From NCBI RefSeq assembly GCF_018991925.1, contig NW_024751849.1:1-64000 (forward strand): a stretch of DNA of 64,000 nucleotides. The letters are read 5' to 3'. Source of the stretch: Homarus americanus (taxonomy: Eukaryota > Arthropoda > Malacostraca > Decapoda > Nephropidae). A model generated the notes under the pieces. It was not told where the DNA came from, did no database searches, and saw only the letters and a program-made list of their open reading frames with translations. This document shows positions 57,126 through 64,000 of the stretch, in pieces. Every line of letters starts with the position of its first letter. Positions within the stretch are counted from its first letter, which is position 1. The position numbers and the translations under genes were made by a program.

Positions 57126-57538
57126 CAAACAACACTGGTCCTCCTGCCCCCCCCCACTTCCTCCCTCCTACCTCTCCTCACCGTTCTCTCACTACTGCAT
57201 GTATGTGAACGATAAGTTTTGGTTACTCTCTCTACCAGCCAGCGTCACCAGTAGTGTAGCATTCCCTCTGTCCGCCACCATGATAGCACAAAGGTTTACT
57301 ACAGCGTGCGTGTCACCCCTCCTCCCACACCACTACACCCACCTCCACGCTACGCCACCTTCACGCTACACCCACCTACACACTGCACCACCTACACACT
57401 ACACACACCTACACCCACATATATGTACACTGCACCCCTTACACACTCCCCTATATACACACACACTACACCTTACTTCTACACACCCACACACACACAC
57501 ACACATATCTTTATTCCCACTCTTACTAATGCGTCCCC
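57126..57538. other. Unique sequence, then CACC-rich and CA runs
   Basis: ACACACCTACACACTGCACC words at 57310-57510. No gene. Confidence 0.5.
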
Positions 57539-57945
57539 ACTATAACAACTTCATTATAACACACTTCATTATAACACTTCACTATAACACACTTCACTAT
57601 AACACACTCACTATAACAACTTCACTATAACACACTTCACTATAACACACTTCACTATAACACACTACACTATAACACACTTCACTATAACGCACTTACT
57701 ATACCATATTTCTAAAACAACTTCACTATAACACACTTCACTATAACAACTTCACTATAACAAACTTCACTATAACAACTTCACTATAACAACTACACTA
57801 TAACACACTTCACTAACACTTTACTATAACGCACTTTACTATACCACACTTCTATAACACACTTCACTATAACACACTTCACTATAACGCACTTTACTAT
57901 AACACACTTCACTATAACAACTTCTCTATAACAACTTCACTGAGG
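57539..57945. repeat. 15-bp TTCACTATAACACAC minisatellite (about 27 copies)
   Basis: Units of 12-15 bp, TTCACTATAACACAC or TTCACTATAACAAC, with several deletions. Confidence 0.95.
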
Positions 57946-58584
57946 GTGGGGATTTTGATGACGTCATGGCTTTAGGTATCCATATTTATTTATTTATATA
58001 TTTGTTCAATTTGCTTTGACGGATCACGGTTGTTACAAAGGAAGATGAACATGACGAGAACACACACACACACACACACACTAAAGCTCATAATTATACC
58101 AGAGGTTCAAAAAGTCTTGTGTGACGACCAACACTCACACGGATTACTACGATAAATCTTCACTACAGAGGTAAACACTACACTGAGCTCGTCAACTTGG
58201 ACTACAACACAAAGATAAACTCCTCAAATATCATCTACCTTAACTGGTAGGTTAGGACCAAAGACAGTTAAGAAGACAAGTAATTCCGAGAAAAGTAATT
58301 TATTTCAGGTGACTAAAGTGCTCCTGATACGTCCGTAAATCTAACAGTTACCAATAAGGCGAATTATTAACTTTAACGTCACAGAGGCCACGCCCCTAAA
58401 TGTAAAGAATAACCAATTAGGTGAGTTACTGACCGTAGTGACGGGTGAGGTACAGGAAGGATGGTGAGTCGAGGAGGAAGCACTGGCGGAGGCGCAGGGG
58501 GAGGTGTTATCGTTGTGGTGATCTTATGTTATCGTTCAAGATTACGCTTATCACAACCACCATCATTAATATAATACCGCTACT
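57946..58584. other. Unique sequence with CA run
   Basis: CA at 58061-58082. No exon recognised. Confidence 0.45.
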
Positions 58585-58730
58585 GTGTGTGGTGGTGGGG
58601 AGGGAGAGAAGGGGAGGGAGGAAGGGGGAGCGAGGGAAGGGGGAGACGGAAGGAGGGAAACGAAATCGAAAAATAAGGAAATGGTGAAAGAGACGAAATA
58701 TAAAACAAAGAGGAGAGAGAGAGAGATAAG
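58585..58730. repeat. Purine-rich GGGAGGAAGGGG tract
   Basis: About 145 bp nearly all A/G on plus. Confidence 0.8.
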
Positions 58731-59494
58731 AAACCCCCACACTTTACAAGCAAAACCCGCTAAAACCATTATACAAACAGCCTGGATCCAGCACCACTAC
58801 CGCACCTCACCACAAGGCCCAGTATTGCCAACCCTTCAGCCACACAGCCCCATTCTTACGTAACTATACAAATAATGGCTGATATGGGGAGGTTAAGGGG
58901 GAGGAGGTGAAGGGAGATGGGGAGATTGGTGTGTTAACATAATTCACCCTCAAACAAACAAACATAACGTCAAATATAATTCACAAACAATACAATTCAT
59001 CCAAACAATTACAGTATCAATAAAGTCCTCGGAGTAGCGACCAACACACACACACACACACACACGTTACCCACAGTTGGACAGTTCTAGAAGCAATAAA
59101 AAATACTTTATTCTGAGCTGTGTTGTTCATATTAATATTATTTAAGAGAGAAGGGTGACTGTTAATTGGTAGTTAGTAGTTGGAAACATCCCTCACGTGC
59201 AAGAAACATCCACCAGTAAGTCCCCAAGATAAGGGTTAGTGGTCGCTGTAGACGATCACCTTCACAGTTTGCAATATCAAGTTTGTTTTCAATTTTGAGT
59301 AATAAAATGTCTAAAAAATTAAAATAATATTAATCTTTATTTGGTGATTTAGCGTCGCCTTTTAAATGTTTAACAACCGTCAAGTTAACCCCGAAAACAA
59401 AGGTTTACTCAGCAGTCATCAGAACTCTCCGTCACACAATAAGGTGGTGAGACGTGACCCTGTAGGTGGGAGGTGAGAGGCTCCACTACAGCAA
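58731..59494. other. Unique sequence with CA run
   Basis: CA at about 59043-59065. Nothing else. Confidence 0.45.
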
Positions 59495-59702
59495 GGGACA
59501 GCACGTACACCCTGACCACTACACCTACACCCTGACCACTACACCACACGTACACCCTGACCACTACACCACACCTACACCCTGACCACTACACCACACC
59601 GACCACTACACCACACACCCCTGACCACTACACCACACGTACACCCTGACCACTACACCACACCTACACCCTGACCACTACACCACACCTACACCCTGGC
59701 CC
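59495..59702. repeat. About 24-bp TACACCCTGACCACTACACC repeat
   Basis: Unit TACACCCTGACCACTACACC plus ACAC(C/G), about 9 copies. Confidence 0.95.
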
Positions 59703-60471
59703 TCTAGCTGGAAGATTGTAAATCATAGGAAAAGATCAAGATAATGTAAACTATAATGTCTGTCTGTCTGTCTGTCTGTCACGGGTGTCAGTATATCTCG
59801 TTGACCAGTTAAGGGGTCCGCCAACACTTGAGGCGGCCAAACACTGTACTGGATCATAACAACACCAACATTTGCCTTTAGGACCCTCGCCATGTGGTAC
59901 AATATGACATTAACATTAACACACACACATATTAATAAGAGATATAAACAAACCCTACATAGACTGCCACCTGGCGGAGGAAGTATGAATCACACCGGTA
60001 AGCAGAGAGAAATATAACCAACCAATTAGAACGTGATACGACGAACACTGCGCCAGATATGAAGATTTAATTCGTCTTTGTTTACGTTTGGTTCCCCCTT
60101 GTGGCCAATCCGTGAACTAGAATCAGAGAGGAACTGGTAGAGGAGAAACCAAAGTATCTTGACGTGTTGTGTGAAGACTTGATGAAGGACAGTGACCGAG
60201 GAGTGTGGAATAAAAGACTAACAACATGTGTCAAGAAAGAGAAATAAAACTCACTTTTATCCCTCCAACATGACCTGACACCTACACACACAATCTTTCA
60301 GTTTCATCTAAATAAACTCAAGAAACACAATCTAGGGTAAAGGTCACCAGCTTCCTCCGCCTTCACTGACCTACACAATCTCATAACATCTAAATATCCC
60401 CAGACGCGTGATGTAGGTAGGCTGGTAGAGGCCAGGTAACAGCTTGATAGATGCCACACATCCTGGTGAGA
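59703..60471. other. Unique sequence with (TGTC)n
   Basis: TGTC run at 59757-59780. No gene recognised. Confidence 0.45.
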
Positions 60472-60960
60472 TTATGACGAAGCATCACTTGACGGCGAGG
60501 CGCTACGTGTCTTGGTGGTGGGGAGTCTACTGGGGCCTGCAGCTGAGGTCACGGTGTAGGAGGGACCTTGTACGACCGACCTGGGTGAGGGGAACGAGGA
60601 GGGACCTGGGTGAGGTGAACGGGGAGGGACCTGGGTGAGGGGAACGAGGAGGGACCTGGGTAGGGGAACGGGGAGGACCTGGGTGAGGGGAACGAGAGGG
60701 ACCTGGGTGAGGGAACGAGGAGGGACCTGGGGAGGGGAACGAGGAGGGACCTGGGTGAGAACGGGAGGGACCTGGGTGAGGTGAAAGGGGAGGGACCTGG
60801 GTGAGGGGAACGTAGTGTGGTGGAGAGAGTTCTGTAGAGGAGACGTAGGGGGGCGCTGAAGGTGGAGGGAGCTGCAGACTTCATCAGACATGGAGCTGAG
60901 GTGTTGGTACAAGAGACGCGGGCGATAGTGGCGCGTCCTCCTGAGGGTGACACATTGTTC
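60472..60960 (-). CDS. Uncertain: possible coding or leader sequence interrupted by a minisatellite
   Basis: A minus-strand open frame reads SMSDEVCSSLHLQRPPTSPL, then the translated 26-bp array (SPRSLPV-type), then TVTSAAGPSRLPTTKTRSAS to a stop at 60472. The non-repeat ends have coding-like composition, and an acceptor-like CACCCTCAG lies near 60950. I recognise no domain, and the frame survives the array only in part. It could equally be non-coding. Confidence 0.18.
   Translation of the reverse strand, partial: EQCVTLRRTRHYRPRLLYQHLSSMSDEVCSSLHLQRPPTSPLQNSLHHTTFPSPRSLPFHLTQVPPVLTQVPPRSPPQVPPRSLTQVPLVPLTQVLPVPLPRSLLVPLTQVPPRSPHPGPSSFPSPRSVVQGPSYTVTSAAGPSRLPTTKTRSASPSSDASS
60575..60815. repeat. 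About 26-bp GGGACCTGGGTGAGGGGAAC minisatellite
   Basis: Unit GGGACCTGGGTGAGGGGAAC plus GAGGA, about 9 copies. Confidence 0.93.
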
Positions 60961-61812
60961 CCGTGAAACATGAAAGAAAACGGCTCTTACGGCTTAGGAA
61001 AAAAACATTGTTGACGGTGGTAGAAACACCACAAAACGTCCTCACACTGCTTATAACATGTTTTTCTTGACCAGACAATCAGTAAGGATGATGTGCTCCT
61101 CACCACAAGAGCTACCTGACTGACCGCTCACCACACGTGTCAGGTTTGGCCAGAATCAAACACCGTCACCACAACCCTCACTGGTAAACGCTCTCAGGTA
61201 TTACCTGCTCGTCAGTGACCCACAATGTTGTTATAAGTGAGTTTACAGTCTCTCTCTCTCTCTCTCTACATATAGTATAGTCCAAATAATTCGATATAAT
61301 GTAAAGTTTAAACGATCAAAGTAATATACAATATCCATTTTGTCTTTGTAATTCTGTACTGTAGTCCAAGTTTCTCTTTTCATTCCATATTTTTCATTCA
61401 AGTTCTATATTTTTTTTAAATTTCAAATAATTATGTTCTTGTGTTTTGTTACCATATATTTCCTAACTGATCTTCCTGGTTACACACACACATGTACACA
61501 CCAGTACACCTTTACACAACACGTACACACCAGTACACTATAGGGTGAAGGTGTGACAGGCCCAGAGTACATTTAATAACAATTGAGACTTGAACGTTTC
61601 CCAGCTCTGACGGGTCTGGCGGCCAATTTTCCACTTTCACAAGGTTCAATACGCCACGTGTGTGTGTCAGGCTGCTGCTGGGTCACTGCCATACTCTGGG
61701 TGACGACAATCAACTGAAGACAGACAGGCCAAGGTCAGTACTATTGACTGATACATACATACATATATACTGTACATACATACATACATACACAACCTTC
61801 GCATTAACGAGG
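60961..61812. other. Unique sequence with TC and TACA runs
   Basis: TC at 61248-61268 and CATACATACA words at 61758-61795. No gene. Confidence 0.45.
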
Positions 61813-62143
61813 ATGGCCGGCCCAAGGGCCACCTTGGCGTGAATTTGTTTAAGGTGTAGAAGCTGTCGCCAACACAACAACCACACCCTAAGTTAACGAG
61901 CTGCATGACCCAGTGTCAAGGAATAGTCTGAGAAGACCGGACAACTCGCCAACTGCACTGGCGAACCATTACCCCGGAACACGATCTACAAATCGATTAA
62001 CATCCAGGTTCCCGATTACTGCTGAGTAGACAGAGGCAAATGGCGTAAAGAAACTTGCCCATAGTTTCACCCTGCCCGGGGATCGAACCCGGGTCCACTC
62101 GCTTGCGAGGCGAGGCTGACCAATACACCACAGGTCGCCGTAA
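61813..62143 (-). mobile_element. tRNA-derived SINE (antisense), well preserved head
   Basis: On minus the head has A box TGTGGTGTATTGGTC (62118-62132), an anticodon arm CTCGC/GCGAG around a 7-nt loop CTCGCAA, and B box GGGTTCGATCC (62080-62090) in a perfect 5-bp T stem. The anticodon position reads CGC, which would be Ala, but the acceptor stem pairs poorly, so it is a SINE head, not a tRNA gene. The body matches 31930-32200. Confidence 0.88.
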
Positions 62144-62531
62144 CCACAACTACAACCACAAAAAAATAACAACCAGCACCACAATAACAACCACTCTTAT
62201 CACCTACAACCAAGCACCACAATCACAACACCTTGCCTCTACAACTGCTTCTACCACACTCTCCTCACCACACCTGGCCTTCACCACACCCTTTCCCTAC
62301 AATTCTCTCTCCCTTTTACCACATCCTTCTCTTCCCTCCCACACCCACGACTAGTACCTGACCATTACATGACCACATCTGTGATAATGGTGGTGGGAGT
62401 CGAGGGAGAGAAAAGGAGGAGGGAGAGAAAAGGAGGAGGGAGAGGATGGGAGAGGAGAGGGGTGGGGTGTGGGGAAGAGAAGATGACAAAAATAAAAAGG
62501 GGGTGAAAATTAGTCTATGATAAAAATGGTT

Positions 62532-62562
<31 letters not shown>

Positions 62563-63188
62563 AGATTCCCCAGTTATTGCCGACCTTAACAACAACAACA
62601 CATTACCTGGACATTAACTACTTGTTCTTAACCCAATTACCTCATCTTAACATAAACCCAACTACCTACACCATACACATTACTTGGCAACGTTGGTGAC
62701 GAAAGTACGGGTCCGGCCCCCCAGGGTATCAGCTGAACTGTGTTTACTATTAACAGCTGACCAGACCAGACCGAACCATCACTTTTGCCGCCACTTACCA
62801 GGGTTGACTCTCTGCCGCTGTGCCTCAGAGAACCCTTCATACTATACCGCCTCACACACACACACACACCCCCTCTCACACACACACGATCAGTTCAGCA
62901 ACAGGAGGTAGGGCTTGTAGGAGTGACTTGGGAAACTTTAGGTGAATTGAAGAAAGGAGGAGAGGAGAGGTAGGGAAGGAGAAAGAGAACGAGGGTATAG
63001 GGGAGGGAGAGGAGGGAAGGGGGAGGTGACTATGCAAAATTTGATTGTCGAGGAGGAGTACTCGTCTGTTTTTGTTGCGAGGTGAGACTGTGTTTGTTTG
63101 TATGTTAGTCTTGTTGCCAGGCTTTGTTCTTCACCTACCCCCCCTACCATTCGTCTTTCCATCACCACCACACCAATGACGCTGTGTG

Positions 63189-63189
<1 letters not shown>
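62144..63189. other. Unique sequence with purine and GA tracts
   Basis: GGAGGGAGAGAAAAGGAGG at 62395-62450, GA at 62530-62560, CA at 62852-62885. A minus-strand TG|GTAAGT donor-like site at about 62798 has no convincing exon. Confidence 0.45.
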
Positions 63190-63219
<30 letters not shown>

Positions 63220-63620
63220 TAATAATAATAATAATAATTAACGGTTTATTGAAGAGCTGGAGGCTGAAAAATACAGTTACATATTTGGGGAATGGTTTCA
63301 ATTACAAAAATATACAAGTACATAAGACACAAATAAGACATATAATAACTAGATGGGGAAAAGCTCAAACTACAGTTCATTTCAACATAGACAGTGCAAG
63401 GAGTAGTGTTTACTGGGAGTGAATACACTGGTTTATTAAAGTTATTGATAATTTTACAATGGTTGGGACTGGGCTGTTCTTATAGCGATCAGTTCGTGCA
63501 CGTATGGGCTGGATGCGGTTTGGTGTCGAACAGCAATTTCGGACTAGGGATCGGTGGTAGTAGGGGTGTCGAGGATGGTGTAGAAACTTCACCAAATTTG
63601 CAGATGAGGTCGGTGATGGT

Positions 63621-63625
<5 letters not shown>
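63190..63625 (-). mobile_element. LINE 3' end (antisense), same family as 33.4-34.5 kb
   Basis: Begins on plus with an AAT tail (63190-63238) and CGGTTTATTGAA, then reads minus into PIRARTDRYKNSPVPTIVK, as at 34185-34245. The upstream end is lost in the GT run at 63626. Confidence 0.88.
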
Positions 63626-63693
<68 letters not shown>

Positions 63694-64000
63694 GGGTGTG
63701 TGTGTGTGTGTGTGAGGGGTGTGTGTGTGTGAGGGGTGGTGGTAGATGAGGAAAGGTTGAGGCGATAGTTGTAGGATTGATAATGGTTGTAGCATGGGGG
63801 GTAGTTGTGGTAATATGGAGGGATAGTGGTAAGGAAAATGGTTGTTAATTGATCTAGAGCGTTAAGGTTAGAATGGGGGTAGTGGTGATAGGGGCAAATG
63901 TGAAAAAGTAGTAGTAATTATAGTACAGTGGTGGGCAATGAAGGGGTGTGGTAGAGGGGTGTGTAGTAGAGGGGTGGTAGAGGGGTGTGGGAGTAGAGGG
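63626..64000. repeat. (GT)n run, then G-rich GGGGTGTG repeats
   Basis: GT at 63625-63690 and on to 63730 with GAGGGGTG interruptions, then GTGGTAGAGGGGTGT words to the window end. Confidence 0.85.

Noticed and set aside
57199..57310. Short plus-strand frame with a GCCACCATG start context
   Set aside because: The frame quickly enters CACC-rich simple sequence and has no recognisable domain.
62070..62143. Functional tRNA-Ala gene
   Set aside because: The T stem and anticodon arm are good, but the acceptor stem pairs poorly and the sequence continues into a SINE body shared with 31930-32200.
62637..62885. Minus-strand exon ending at TG|GTAAGT near 62798
   Set aside because: The donor-like site is good, but no acceptor or conserved peptide could be assigned and none of the three frames is recognisable.

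Overview
This is eukaryotic, intron-type DNA. Very large non-coding stretches are filled with microsatellites, long minisatellite arrays and decayed non-LTR retrotransposons. TTAGG/CCTAA runs (arthropod telomere motif), CR1-like LINEs ending in a TTCTTATG octamer, tRNA-headed SINEs and the extreme tandem-repeat load suggest an arthropod, most likely a decapod crustacean (inference). There is no bacterial, phage or CRISPR content.

The one recognisable host gene is on the minus strand: a class IIa histone deacetylase (HDAC4/5/7/9 family). Four N-terminal exons lie in the expected order: exon A (49825-49677, CtBP-motif region and start of the Q-rich helix), exon B (48088-47981, glutamine-rich helix), exon B' (35598-35509, a diverged second copy of B) and exon C (16042-15897, end of the coil and start of the MEF2-binding segment). 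All four end in GT donors, B, B' and C carry whole-codon phase-0 boundaries, and the introns are about 1.6, 12.4 and 19.5 kb. The 5' coding exons and the catalytic domain lie outside the window. Exon C as written lacks one base, which shifts the frame in the middle of a conserved motif.

Layout. 1-2.7 kb: simple repeats and a small hairpin element. 2.7-15.9 kb: a 13-bp repeat field leading into a giant 58-bp satellite that runs up to the exon C donor. 16-22.6 kb: LINE/SINE debris. 22.7-30.1 kb: four successive minisatellite arrays (30, 29, 33 and 31 bp). 30.7-34.5 kb: a 172-bp tandem repeat, a long hairpin, a Tc1-like MITE, a tRNA-SINE and a LINE. 35-36 kb: exon B' and a CRE/CCAAT cluster. 36.7-43.3 kb: LINEs and three arrays. 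43.3-47.7 kb: CCA-rich and AT-rich DNA, a second CRE/CCAAT cluster and a 24-bp array. 48-50.6 kb: exons B and A with a splice-donor minisatellite on one side and an E-box minisatellite on the other. 50.6-64 kb: more arrays, a CR1-like copy, tRNA-SINEs and an antisense LINE, presumably 5' intron of the same gene.

Two observations stand out. The gene has two paralogous, phase-compatible glutamine-rich exons, which suggests alternative splicing of the HDAC oligomerisation helix. In addition, two of its splice donors sit at the edge of minisatellites whose units are copies of the donor sequence itself, giving tens to hundreds of pseudo-donors directly downstream of the true exon ends.
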